Source: CBDCZI01 sp965224495 (GTDB lineage: Bacteria; Bacteroidota; Bacteroidia; Cytophagales; JAAEPT01). From it: DNA of 64,000 bases. This document shows positions 17,025 through 25,844 of the stretch, piece by piece; positions within the stretch are counted from its first letter, which is position 1, and each line of letters opens with the position of its first letter. The notes below the pieces were generated by a model that was not told the origin of the DNA, did no database searches, and saw only the letters and a list, made by a program, of their open reading frames with translations. Location: NCBI GenBank assembly GCA_965224495.1, contig CBDCZI010000022.1, positions 62,001-126,000 on the forward strand, in the 5' to 3' direction. The translations under genes and the position numbers were made by a program.

Positions 17025-17693
17025 TTGTCAACGTTTGCAGTCAAAGGACTCTCGATTAAAAGAAACGGCTTATCAGTAATTGATAAGTTAACTTTTACTA
17101 TCGAGAGTCCTTTTTTTTTAGCCATTGTAGGTGACAATGGTTGTGGTAAAACTACTTTTTTAAAAGCTGTTTTGGGGCAAATCCCTTACGATGGTGAGAT
17201 ACAAATAACTTCTTCTCAAATAGGGTATATTGCTCAAAAGAGCCAGTTGCAATTTGATGTAAAAGTCAAAGACTTGGTTGTAATGGGAGCTTATTCTGGG
17301 AAAGGTCTGTTTGATAATTATTCGATCGAAGATTACCTAAAAGTAAAAGAAACGCTCGGTAAGGTTGGTTTAGGAGCTAAATACGAAATTTCTTATTTGG
17401 ACTTATCTGGAGGTGAACAACAATTGGTTTGGTTAGCTCAACAGTTGATGTTGTCTCCTCAAATTTTATTGTTAGACGAGCCGACTGCCAGTTTAGATAT
17501 TAAAAATAAAGCCTTGTTTTTTTCTCACGTTAGTCAATTAGTCAAACAAGGAACGCAGGTTGTCTGTGTAACTCACGATTTGTTTTTTTTAAAACAGCTC
17601 GATGGGTTTTGTTTGAATTTATCAGTAGAGATACCAGCTATCCGAAAACTATCAGCAGTATCAATAGATGCGATTTACCAAGAGATGAGTTAG
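17025..17693 (+). CDS. ABC transporter ATP-binding protein (metal-type)
   Basis: ABC ATPase with Walker A (GDNGCGKTT), Q-loop region GYIAQKS, signature LSGGEQQ, Walker B LLLDEPTASLD and H-loop VTHD. The order and short length (222 residues) resemble ZnuC/MntB-type zinc/manganese importers. The start is TTG, 2 bases after DUF2795. No membrane permease or binding protein is in the vicinity, so the partner must be elsewhere, or this is a soluble ABC protein. The stop overlaps the convergent histidine kinase gene by 4 bases. Confidence 0.8.
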   Translation: MSTFAVKGLSIKRNGLSVIDKLTFTIESPFFLAIVGDNGCGKTTFLKAVLGQIPYDGEIQITSSQIGYIAQKSQLQFDVKVKDLVVMGAYSGKGLFDNYSIEDYLKVKETLGKVGLGAKYEISYLDLSGGEQQLVWLAQQLMLSPQILLLDEPTASLDIKNKALFFSHVSQLVKQGTQVVCVTHDLFFLKQLDGFCLNLSVEIPAIRKLSAVSIDAIYQEMS

Positions 17694-19795
17694 TCTTTGA
17701 ATAAAGCTTGTTGTAAATCTACTTCAATAGTAATTAAGGTACCGTAATCTTTGTGTGAGTCATATTGGATAGTTCCTCCAATGGCACGTATTCTGTTTTT
17801 AATATTTTGTAAACCTAAGCCATTTTTTTCTTGGTTTTCGTCAGGGGTAAAGCCTGTACCGTCGTCCTCAATAGTATAAGTCAATTGATTTTCATAATGC
17901 AAAAGTTGTAGTGTTACTTTTTTTGCTTGACTATGTTTGAAAATATTATTAAACGCTTCCTGTGTTACTCTGTATAGGTTCACTTCTATGTCAGGGTGAA
18001 AACGTTGTTCGTCACCTAAGTTGGTGTGAAACTCAGCGTGTAGTTTTTTAGTGTTGTTAAATTTATTAACCAATGTTGAAATGGCTGGTACAATACCATA
18101 ATCAGCTAAAGATTGAGGCATCAAACGGTGAGATAATTCTCTACCTTCTTGAATGGCATCATTTATCATTTTTTCTACCGATTGGTGCTTTTTGTACTCT
18201 TCCTCGGAAAGATGTTCCTTTGCAACAGCGCTTAATGAATTAAGTGTAAGACTGGCAGCAATTAACGTTTGTCCTAAACTATCGTGGATTTCTCCCGCTA
18301 TACGTTTTCTTTCTAAATCGACACCTTGTACTACCGCTTTTAATCGTCGGGTATCTTGATTTTTCTTGTTAGAAATATCAGATAACACACCAAATACACG
18401 ACTTGGCACACCTTTGTTGTCATAAATGATATTACCTCTATTTTGCATCCACAAATAGCCCGATTTAGATTGGAATTGAATGTCTATAGTGAAATTTTCC
18501 CCTGATTTTTTAGCGATTTCAACTTCTCTTTCAAAAGCAATAATATCATTTTGGTGTATTTTATCAGTAAACTCTTTGTACGTTTTACCTATTTCTTGGT
18601 GTGTATAACCTAATACGTCATAGGTAGCTTCGTTCCATATAAAAGTATCTGTTTTTAGATTATATTCGTAAACAATTTCACCTATAGACTCTATAATAGA
18701 AGAATTACGCTGTAAAAGTTCCTCTTTTTCTTCTTTGATATTTCTTATCGTAGAGATGTTTTTAGAAAAGGCAGTGCTACTCACTACAACCCCTTTATCT
18801 TTGATAGGGTATATTTCTGTAATGAAATATGCTTTTCCGTTTTTTGCGGGGTATTCATCGTAAAAAGTAAGGTTTGTTTGTCTATCAATCACCTCTTGGT
18901 GTCTTGCAGCCCATAATTTGAAGGCTTTGGATTCTTTGTTTTGAGTAAAAACCTCATCGATTTCGAAATCATCTTTTTCAATGTTAAAACTTTTTCTTAC
19001 TGTAGCTTTAAATGCTTTGTTATAAATAGTTACTTTAAAATCGTTATCAACTACCCAAATCAAATCATTGGTGTTGTTAATAATAGCAAGTAGCTCTTTG
19101 GAGTTTTTACAGGATTCCTTTTCTTTTTCTTTTAGTTCAGTATAAAGTTTTTCTTGTAAATACAAGGAGTGAGAAAGTGCTGTATTGTTCTCTTCTAATT
19201 CTTTTTTTTGCTTACTATATAGCGATACAATTTCTTTTTTTGTGAAGTTAGAAATGATGAGAATAGCACTATAAATTATGAAACACACAGCAAAAATGAA
19301 GAGAAGAGTTTTGGAATAAAATTCTTCGTTCAAACTATTATGTTTAGTGATGCTAATAAGTGTTAGAATAGTGTAGAATGTTAAAAAGCTTGTTATACCG
19401 TATTTAAGATGAGAAAAGCAAAACGATAAGATGACAAACGAAAAGAACCATAAGGTAGTGGACGAATTTTTAAGATTGAAATAATAAGCGATAGAAAAAT
19501 AAAGTATCGATACAATAACATAAGTAATCCAAAACCGATTGATGTTTTTGTCTCTTAAAAAGAAGAAGTAAATAGCTGTAATACTTACCACGTAACCAAC
19601 CGTTAATGTATTACTAAGAGGAGTTTTCTTGAATGATAAAAAGCTTTCCCACTCTGAGATAGTGAGAAAACAACAAGAAATAATACTCAAAGGAAGTAAA
19701 ATATTGATAAGTACTACGCGGGTTTTAGTCCAGTAATCAGCACCCTTAAATTGTTTTGGGAGAAAAAAATCGAGTATAAAATTGGTGTTATTCAT
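17690..19795 (-). CDS. Membrane PAS-domain sensor histidine kinase (HisKA_3 type)
   Basis: A 701-residue sensor kinase. The first 190 residues contain about six membrane helices, followed by a coiled coil (about 190-225), a PAS domain (about 230-345, LIWVVDNDFKVTIYN), and a second PAS with PAC (about 365-480, YNLKTDTFIWNEATYDVLG). The HisKA_3 dimerisation domain has ERKRIAGEIHDSLGQTL, where the histidine is phosphorylated. The C-terminal HATPase has VTQEAFNNIFKHSQA, DDGTGF and NGLGLQNIKNR. This architecture normally works with a NarL/LuxR-type response regulator, but none is adjacent. Confidence 0.85.
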   Translation of the reverse strand: MNNTNFILDFFLPKQFKGADYWTKTRVVLINILLPLSIISCCFLTISEWESFLSFKKTPLSNTLTVGYVVSITAIYFFFLRDKNINRFWITYVIVSILYFSIAYYFNLKNSSTTLWFFSFVILSFCFSHLKYGITSFLTFYTILTLISITKHNSLNEEFYSKTLLFIFAVCFIIYSAILIISNFTKKEIVSLYSKQKKELEENNTALSHSLYLQEKLYTELKEKEKESCKNSKELLAIINNTNDLIWVVDNDFKVTIYNKAFKATVRKSFNIEKDDFEIDEVFTQNKESKAFKLWAARHQEVIDRQTNLTFYDEYPAKNGKAYFITEIYPIKDKGVVVSSTAFSKNISTIRNIKEEKEELLQRNSSIIESIGEIVYEYNLKTDTFIWNEATYDVLGYTHQEIGKTYKEFTDKIHQNDIIAFEREVEIAKKSGENFTIDIQFQSKSGYLWMQNRGNIIYDNKGVPSRVFGVLSDISNKKNQDTRRLKAVVQGVDLERKRIAGEIHDSLGQTLIAASLTLNSLSAVAKEHLSEEEYKKHQSVEKMINDAIQEGRELSHRLMPQSLADYGIVPAISTLVNKFNNTKKLHAEFHTNLGDEQRFHPDIEVNLYRVTQEAFNNIFKHSQAKKVTLQLLHYENQLTYTIEDDGTGFTPDENQEKNGLGLQNIKNRIRAIGGTIQYDSHKDYGTLITIEVDLQQALFKD

Positions 19796-20122
19796 TCTTT
19801 CGTCAATAATAAATGAGTAATCTATATATTAAGTTACTAAAAAGTAAGTGTAAAATAACCTTTAGAAGGTAAGTTTTTTTGTTATATGCTCCAAACTAGT
19901 TTGGTATAGTGTTTTATTATGTCTTTTTGAAGAAACGAAGAGAGGTAAGAGCAGAGCAAATAGAACAGTTCAATAACTATTTTTATTTATTATTCAGAAT
20001 AAGTGTAACCAAATTCCCTGTATCTATTATAAAGGTGTTAACAATATCAGGTACCTGTTTTAAAATTATGTTTCACCGAACGGTGCTGACGCTGAGTTGG
20101 CTTTGTTCTAAATAATAGAATT
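19796..20122. other. Intergenic stretch between divergent kinase and gldM genes
   Basis: AT-rich, about 327 bases. It contains a perfect 14-base palindrome (19891-19904). A plus-strand frame at 19909-20115 has no family resemblance and an unlikely composition, so I do not call it a gene. No exact TAnnTTTG box was found for gldM here. Confidence 0.45.
19891..19904. repeat. Perfect palindrome CCAAACTAGTTTGG
   Basis: A 14-base perfect inverted repeat lies between the divergent histidine kinase and gldM genes, about 95 bases from the kinase start. Its position suits a dimeric regulator's operator. There is no T run to suggest a terminator. Confidence 0.5.
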
Positions 20123-21742
20123 ATGGCAGGAGGAAAAGAAACCCCAAGACAAAAAATGGTCGGATTGATGTACCTTGTTTTACTCGCTTTATTGGCGTTA
20201 CAGGTTAGTTCGGCGATTATTCAAAAATTTCAGTTTTTAAACTCGTCATTAGAAACGGCAGTGGCTCAAGCTGAGATTAGGAATATGGAAACAATCAGTA
20301 ACATGAGAGTAGCAGTTTCTAATGGTAAGGATCAAAAAGAAGATGTAGCGGTACTCAATGAGGCGCAAAAGGTCAGGAAAAAGACTCGTAAGATGATGGA
20401 CTACATTACCGACTTGAAAAAATCCCTTATTGAAAAGACGGGAGGGCTAGATGATAACGGTCATCCTGCAGGTGGGAAAAACGAAGAAGATGTTGCTAAT
20501 TTGATGTTAGGCACTGGTGATACACGAAATGGTAAAGCGTATGATTTGAAAAAGAAATTAAATTATTTTATTTCTTCTATGAATAGCTCCTTACAGACTA
20601 TAAAGGTGAATAAGAGTTTTGGAAGTATAGCTTTAGATGCTAAGAACGACCCTGTATTCAAGAATGATAAAGACCAAAAAACGAAGGATTTTGCTCATGT
20701 AAATTTTGAAAGTACTCCGTTGGTTGCAGCGTTAGCTGTGTTGTCTGAGAAAATGGCTCAATTAACTTCAATAGAGGCTGATGTTTTAGGACATTTAGCT
20801 AAAAAAGTTGGTATTGCTCGTATCAATGTTGACCGTTTGAGACCTGTGGTCTTGAGTCAGTCGAACAAAGTGGTGGCAGGAACGAAATTTGAAGGCGAAA
20901 TGTTTATGGCAGCATTTCATTCGTCATTAAAACCAAAAATGACCTTTCAAAATAAAGCTATTGAAGTCAATGAACAAGGAGTCGCACCAATCGAATTTAG
21001 AGCTTCGGGAGGAAATTATGATAACAATGGGTTGCTAAAAAAAACATGGACAGGAACGATAAAGTACCCGAAACCATCAGGTGGAGATTCGATATACACG
21101 GTGAAATATGATTATTATGTAGTTAAACCTGTGATACAGATACAAGGTGAGGCGACAAGTACGTTGTTTAGGAATTGTGGGAATGTCTTGAATATTCAAG
21201 TACCCGCTTTGGGGGCTGATTATAACCCTTCGTTTTCGGCTACGGGAGCAAGTATTCAACGCACACAGAAAAAAGGGAAGGTTATCCTTATACCAAACAG
21301 CCCTACGGTTACGTTGAAAGTGTCGAATAACGGGACGTTTATCGGTAATCAGGTTTTCAAAGTAAAACTGATACCTAAACCTAATATCACAATGACAAAA
21401 GACAATCGTCCGTACGTTGTTAATCCGATTAGAGGCGTTCCCGCAAGTGCCTTACGAAGATTGTCAGTGAAAGCCTTGGCAGAAGAAACGTTCAAGAAAA
21501 GTAATCCTCGTGATGCAAATTATAAAATCACAAAATGGAATGCCATCTTGGTAAGAGGTCACTCCTCTAAAGGTGTTAAAAACTACACTTCTGAGAATAC
21601 AAAATTAAAGCATTTTGTTAATAAAGCACGGACTGGTGACCGACTCGTAATAGAAGTAACGGAGGTAAAGCGCCGAACATTCAAAGGCACAATCGAAAAG
21701 GTAAGAATACCATCTACTATTTTTTCTATTCCGATACAATAA
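20123..21742 (+). CDS. gldM: GldM/PorM-family gliding and type IX secretion protein
   Basis: The N-terminus MAGGKETPRQKMVGLMYLVL is the family hallmark, with one inner-membrane helix at about residues 12-32 that in GldM pairs with GldL to form the proton-driven motor. The long periplasmic part (domains D1-D4) follows, including VGIARINVDRLRPVVLSQSNKVVAGTKFEGEMF. Length 539 is near normal. The gene stands alone: gldK, gldL and gldN, usually adjacent, are not in this window. A terminator follows at 21754. Whether this is the main GldM or a paralogue cannot be decided here. Confidence 0.88.
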   Translation: MAGGKETPRQKMVGLMYLVLLALLALQVSSAIIQKFQFLNSSLETAVAQAEIRNMETISNMRVAVSNGKDQKEDVAVLNEAQKVRKKTRKMMDYITDLKKSLIEKTGGLDDNGHPAGGKNEEDVANLMLGTGDTRNGKAYDLKKKLNYFISSMNSSLQTIKVNKSFGSIALDAKNDPVFKNDKDQKTKDFAHVNFESTPLVAALAVLSEKMAQLTSIEADVLGHLAKKVGIARINVDRLRPVVLSQSNKVVAGTKFEGEMFMAAFHSSLKPKMTFQNKAIEVNEQGVAPIEFRASGGNYDNNGLLKKTWTGTIKYPKPSGGDSIYTVKYDYYVVKPVIQIQGEATSTLFRNCGNVLNIQVPALGADYNPSFSATGASIQRTQKKGKVILIPNSPTVTLKVSNNGTFIGNQVFKVKLIPKPNITMTKDNRPYVVNPIRGVPASALRRLSVKALAEETFKKSNPRDANYKITKWNAILVRGHSSKGVKNYTSENTKLKHFVNKARTGDRLVIEVTEVKRRTFKGTIEKVRIPSTIFSIPIQ

Positions 21743-21753
21743 ATCACCTTTTG

Positions 21754-21797
21754 AGTCTGCTAATTGATGTTTTCGATATTTATTAGCAGACTTTTTT
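21754..21797 (+). terminator. Intrinsic terminator after gldM
   Basis: An 11-base-pair perfect stem (agtctgctaat, 21754-21764, against 21782-21792) with a 17-base loop and a T run at 21793-21797, 11 bases after the gldM stop. Confidence 0.75.
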
Positions 21798-21855
21798 ATT
21801 TTTATTTAAAATTATTGCTCTATTAATAAGTCAGTTACAATAAAATATTTTGAAT

Positions 21856-21885
21856 TACGTAACATTATCAACTAGATGTTACGTA
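21856..21885. repeat. Inverted repeat upstream of the SpoIIE-type phosphatase
   Basis: A 10-base arm tacgtaacat (21856-21865) is repeated inverted as atgttacgta (21876-21885) with a 10-base spacer. It lies about 60-90 bases before the phosphatase start and is not followed by a T run, so an operator is more likely than a terminator. Confidence 0.5.
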
Positions 21886-21943
21886 TTTTAGATTATCTAT
21901 TCGATGTTATATCAGTTAATTGATAGGTTAAAACAATTTTTGA

Positions 21944-23992
21944 ATGAGGGAAAAAACAATTTTTCAGCAGTATTTAGTTTTTATTTTACTTCCAGTTTTG
22001 GTACTGCTTGTTGTTTTGGCTGTTTACAACGTCAAAAAAACAAACCGTTTATTAACTTCTCATTTTGATGACACCAACAGCGATTACGCAAACGAAATTC
22101 AAACACTTTTAGAGCTTCAAGATTATTCTTTAAAACTTGTTGAACAAAACTTAGATGCAAGAATACGCGTGTACAGTGATCGACTTATCCATCAGCATTT
22201 TGCTAACACGGAAGGTATTCGAGATTGGGATTTGGATAAAATCCGTGAAAAAATGTCATTTTCATTCAAGAATCTTGATTTATATGTTATTGATCGACGC
22301 GGTGATATTGTCAACACCACCTTTACAGCTGATTATGGGAAGAATATTACTGATTTTGGTAAAGAGACAAAAGATTTAGTTGCCCGTGTTTTTGAAAAGA
22401 AAAACTATGAAGGAGGAGAGTTTATTCCTGAGGTTGAAACTAATTCGCTTAGAAAATATACGTACCAAGCTACTTTAGACGGAAAATTCATTATCGAAAT
22501 TGGAGTAAAATCGGCACAAGCCAACGAGATTACTCGCCGTGTGCGATTGAAACTGAATAAACTGACTCAACGAGGTAAATGTTCGATAAAAAGCATAGAT
22601 TTATTTATAGGTGACGAAAACCCCGTTTCGTTTAATCACAAGTCTTCAAAAATTGACCGTAATCACCTAAATATATACAACCAAGTATTAGAAGGAAAGG
22701 GTAGTCTAACAAGAGACACCTTGATTTCACTTGGTAATGCAAAAACGCATTACCAATACGTGTATATGCCTCGTGAAAGTGAGATTTATGAAGGGTCAGT
22801 TATTCGTATTGTTTCCGATAGGGAGCAACTAATTGCGCAAAAAAAGAGTGATACTATTTTTTATACTGTAATCATCTCCTTGTTTATTGCTGGTGGTTTT
22901 GTTGCCGGTAAGTTCTTCCTTTCTTATTTCATTACGCAACCAATAGACGATGTCGTTAAAAGTTTTGCTGTCATATCTACTAGTGATTTAACTGCACAAG
23001 TAACGGTTAAGGGAAATAAAGAAATACGCTATTTAACTTCTCAGTTTAACAAAATGACAAAAAGTCTGCAGTCTTATTTAGGCGAGTTAGAAACAGCCGT
23101 AAAGGAAGATATTTTACAAGAAGCACAATACTTGAGTGATATTGAAGAACAAAAGGAACAAATTTCATTTCAACAAGAAGGTGTTATCTTGGCGACTGAA
23201 AGAGTAGAGAAAATTACAGAAATTGTAGAGCATCAAAACAAACAAATCACAGAGAGTATTCACTATGCTAAGCGAATAGAAAACCTTTACTTACCGAGTA
23301 ATAATTTATTAGACCGTGTTTTAAAAGATTATTTTATGCTTTATAAGCCTCGAAATGTCGTTGGTGGAGATTTTTATTGGGTGGATAAAGTAAAAGGTAA
23401 AATCATCATTATCTGTGCCGATTGTACAGGGCATGGTGTGCCTGGTGCGTTCTTGTCAAATATTGGCGCTACGATGCTTACTCGTATTGTGAAAGATAAA
23501 AACCTTATTGACCCTTGTCAAATACTAGATGAACTGCAAGTAGGTATCAACCGTGTCTTGTTTTCAAGTACCGAACACCATATTGTAGATGAAACTATCG
23601 GTATATCGATTGTCGTCATTGATGAAGAGGAAAATCAATTACACTATGTCGGTGCTGGAGCCCCTATTGTTTTGGTTCACGACGATGAGGTTAATTATTT
23701 TAGAGGGGAAAAAGAACCCTTACGTTCGTCCTCTGTCAACCGAGTGTTCCAAAAACAAACGGTACGTTTCCACCCAGGGGATGTACTTTATTCGTTTACT
23801 GATGGCTACCAAGATCAAATTGGTGGTGACCAAGAAAAAAAGTTTATGATTCGTCGATTAAGAAATCTCTTTTTTAGAATTCATGAATTACCTGTCGAAG
23901 AACAAGAAAGTATCATCAGTACAACGCTCGAAGATTGGATGATAAACTCATCACAAGTAGATGATATCCTTATTATTGGATTGAAACTATAA
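21944..23992 (+). CDS. HAMP-domain SpoIIE/PP2C-type serine phosphatase
   Basis: Membrane signalling protein of 682 residues. It has a membrane helix at about 9-28, an extracytoplasmic sensing region (about 30-300), and a second helix at about 304-325. A HAMP domain follows (about 326-380), then a coiled coil to about 440 and a C-terminal SpoIIE phosphatase domain with YKPRNVVGGDFYWVDKV, IICADCTGHGVPGAFLSNIG and FTDGYQDQIGG. The metal-binding aspartates are present. In Bacteroidota such proteins dephosphorylate serine or threonine in anti-sigma antagonist-like partners; no partner gene is adjacent. ATG 21944 is used. Confidence 0.85.
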   Translation: MREKTIFQQYLVFILLPVLVLLVVLAVYNVKKTNRLLTSHFDDTNSDYANEIQTLLELQDYSLKLVEQNLDARIRVYSDRLIHQHFANTEGIRDWDLDKIREKMSFSFKNLDLYVIDRRGDIVNTTFTADYGKNITDFGKETKDLVARVFEKKNYEGGEFIPEVETNSLRKYTYQATLDGKFIIEIGVKSAQANEITRRVRLKLNKLTQRGKCSIKSIDLFIGDENPVSFNHKSSKIDRNHLNIYNQVLEGKGSLTRDTLISLGNAKTHYQYVYMPRESEIYEGSVIRIVSDREQLIAQKKSDTIFYTVIISLFIAGGFVAGKFFLSYFITQPIDDVVKSFAVISTSDLTAQVTVKGNKEIRYLTSQFNKMTKSLQSYLGELETAVKEDILQEAQYLSDIEEQKEQISFQQEGVILATERVEKITEIVEHQNKQITESIHYAKRIENLYLPSNNLLDRVLKDYFMLYKPRNVVGGDFYWVDKVKGKIIIICADCTGHGVPGAFLSNIGATMLTRIVKDKNLIDPCQILDELQVGINRVLFSSTEHHIVDETIGISIVVIDEEENQLHYVGAGAPIVLVHDDEVNYFRGEKEPLRSSSVNRVFQKQTVRFHPGDVLYSFTDGYQDQIGGDQEKKFMIRRLRNLFFRIHELPVEEQESIISTTLEDWMINSSQVDDILIIGLKL

Positions 23993-24010
23993 TAACTTTT
24001 AGGGTATAAA

Positions 24011-24040
24011 AAAAGTCTAATAGAAAACTATTAGACTTTT
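24011..24040. terminator. Bidirectional terminator hairpin
   Basis: A perfect 13-base-pair stem (aaaagtctaatag, 24011-24023, with 24028-24040) and a 4-base loop. On the minus strand it directly follows tRNA-Gly and is continued by a run of T. On the plus strand it follows the phosphatase gene. Confidence 0.85.
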
Positions 24041-24041
24041 G

Positions 24042-24114
24042 AGCGGGCGACTGGGTTCGAACCTGCGACCTACAGCTTGGAAGGCTGTCGCTCTACCAGC
24101 TGAGCTACGCCCGC
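24042..24114 (-). tRNA. tRNA-Gly (anticodon TCC)
   Basis: Complete cloverleaf on the minus strand: acceptor stem GCGGGCG / CGCCCGC, D-arm GCTCAGCTGGTAGAGC, anticodon stem ACAGC/GCTGT with loop CTTCCAA (anticodon TCC), and T-arm GCAGGTTCGAACCC. CCA is not encoded. A -7 promoter box lies just upstream (24127-24134) and a terminator just downstream. Confidence 0.96.
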
Positions 24115-24126
24115 TTATTGCGGACT

Positions 24127-24134
24127 CAAATATA
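24127..24134 (-). promoter_or_regulatory. -7 promoter box of tRNA-Gly
   Basis: Reads TATATTTG on the minus strand, an exact TAnnTTTG match, 13 bases before the mature tRNA 5' end. Transcription would start about 5-6 bases before the tRNA. Confidence 0.65.
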
Positions 24135-24380
24135 GAATGTTTTTTTTGATTTATAACAACTAATCGAGTTATTTTAATAAAAACTGCAATTTATTTTTTC
24201 GTAAAAATAAAGAAAATACAGTTTAAATGAGGTATATGATTAGGTGCTTGGTTTTTACGCTCAAACAGACTTGTTACAAAGATTTTGGCGTTTTGAAGAA
24301 AATATGCTCTTTCCTTAGTAACTTTACTTATTCGAAATAAGACAACTTATCTCAAGCAACTAAGAATAAAAAAAGAAATT

Positions 24381-25571
24381 ATGATAATTGAACCAAGAAC
24401 AAGAGGGTTTATCTGTTTAACTGCCCATCCAAAAGGATGTGAGCAAAATGTCATCAATCAAATTGATTATGTTACATCAAAAGGAAAAATAGATGGACCG
24501 AAAAAAGTATTGGTTATCGGTGCTTCAACAGGTTTTGGATTAGCCTCAAGAATAACAAGTGCCTTTGGTGCTGATGCGTCAACAATTGGTGTCTTTTTTG
24601 AGAAACCACCAAAGGAAGGGAAAACTGCTTCTGCTGGATGGTATAATACCGTTGCTTTAGAGAAAGAGGCTAAAAAAGCAGGTTTATATGCTAAGAGTAT
24701 CAATGGAGATGCATTCTCTAACGAAATTAAAAAAGAAACTTTAGATCTAATTAAAAAGGACTTGGGTCAAGTTGATTTAGTTATTTATAGTTTAGCATCG
24801 CCTGTAAGAACAAACCCTAATGATGGAAAACGCTATAAGTCGGTGTTAAAACCTATCGGGGGAGATTATACAAATAAAACTGTTGATTTTCACACGGGTG
24901 TAATCTCTGATATTTCTATTTCACCATCAGTTGACGGAGATATAGAAAATACCGTTGCTGTAATGGGCGGAGAAGATTGGGCAATGTGGATGGATGCGTT
25001 GCAAAAAGCTGATTTATTAGCTCCTCAAGCAACGACTTTGGCTTATTCTTATATCGGTCCTGTTCACACCAAAGCGGTTTACCGTAATGGAACTATCGGT
25101 CGTGCAAAAGATCACTTAGAAGCTACGGCTTTCGAAATCACTGAAAAACTAAAAGCAATCAACGGAAAGGCGTTTGTTTCGGTAAATAAAGCCTTGGTTA
25201 CACAAGCAAGTTCAGCTATCCCTGTTATTCCTTTATATATTTCTCTTTTGTACAAAGTAATGAAAGAAGAAGGTGTTCATGAAGGTTGTATTGAGCAAAT
25301 TCAACGTTTGTACAGCGAAAGATTATACACAGGGAAGGCAGTACCTACCGATGATAAGGGTAGAATTAGAATTGACGATTGGGAAATGCGTGAAGATATT
25401 CAAGGAAAAATATCCGTTTTATGGGAGCAAGTAACTACTGATTCGTTACCAACTCTTGGGGATTTGAAGGGGTATGAAACAGATTTTTATAACCTCTTTG
25501 GATTTAAAGTCGATGGTGTAAACTATGATGCAGAGGTTGAAGAGCTTCTTGAAATACCAAGTTTAGGGTAA
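24381..25571 (+). CDS. fabV: Trans-2-enoyl-ACP/CoA reductase FabV
   Basis: NADH-dependent enoyl reductase that completes each cycle of fatty acid elongation. It begins MIIEPRTRGFICLTAHPKGCEQNV, diagnostic for FabV, with the nucleotide-binding loop VLVIGASTGFGLASR near residue 45 and the FabV active site Y-x8-K in VYRNGTIGRAKDHLE. Length 396 matches the family. FabV is the triclosan-tolerant alternative to FabI. It stands alone, away from acpP/fabF at 32-34 kb, and ends in a clear terminator. Confidence 0.93.
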   Translation: MIIEPRTRGFICLTAHPKGCEQNVINQIDYVTSKGKIDGPKKVLVIGASTGFGLASRITSAFGADASTIGVFFEKPPKEGKTASAGWYNTVALEKEAKKAGLYAKSINGDAFSNEIKKETLDLIKKDLGQVDLVIYSLASPVRTNPNDGKRYKSVLKPIGGDYTNKTVDFHTGVISDISISPSVDGDIENTVAVMGGEDWAMWMDALQKADLLAPQATTLAYSYIGPVHTKAVYRNGTIGRAKDHLEATAFEITEKLKAINGKAFVSVNKALVTQASSAIPVIPLYISLLYKVMKEEGVHEGCIEQIQRLYSERLYTGKAVPTDDKGRIRIDDWEMREDIQGKISVLWEQVTTDSLPTLGDLKGYETDFYNLFGFKVDGVNYDAEVEELLEIPSLG

Positions 25572-25586
25572 ATAAAAAGTAAATAC

Positions 25587-25623
25587 AAAAGCCTATTTAG
25601 TTTATACTGAATAGGCTTTTTTT
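25587..25623 (+). terminator. Terminator after fabV
   Basis: A 14-base-pair stem with one G-U pair (25587-25600 against 25607-25620), a 6-base loop, and a T run that extends to 25623. Confidence 0.8.
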
Positions 25624-25785
25624 GTTTCGTTATTTTTTTGGGGAGATAGCTGGGTTTGTATAGGCAAGAGCATACGCCTATAAAATAGAAGAGGGCTCCG
25701 TCTGTTGTATTGTTACAGAAAATAAGAAGTGAAACAACATGGTCAAACAGTGAATTTGTTGTTTTTTTAAAAAATAGGAAGTATA

Positions 25786-25823
25786 AAAAAGTCCTGTATC
25801 AACGTAATGAAACAGGACTTTTT
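25786..25823 (-). terminator. Terminator after the psd operon
   Basis: A perfect 12-base-pair stem aaaaagtcctgt (25786-25797) / 25812-25823 with a 14-base loop, about 20 bases beyond the psd stop. On the minus strand it ends in a T run. Confidence 0.75.
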
Positions 25824-25844
25824 AAAATAGGTTGTTTTTTTTAG

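Noticed and set aside
19909..20115. A 68-codon plus-strand frame before gldM
   Set aside because: No family resemblance, rich in F/Y/C as expected from AT-rich noncoding sequence, and it fills the gldM control region.
25659..25682. Small hairpin tataggc/gcctata between fabV and psd
   Set aside because: Only seven pairs with a ten-base loop and no T run; flanked by two better terminators, so no role is claimed.
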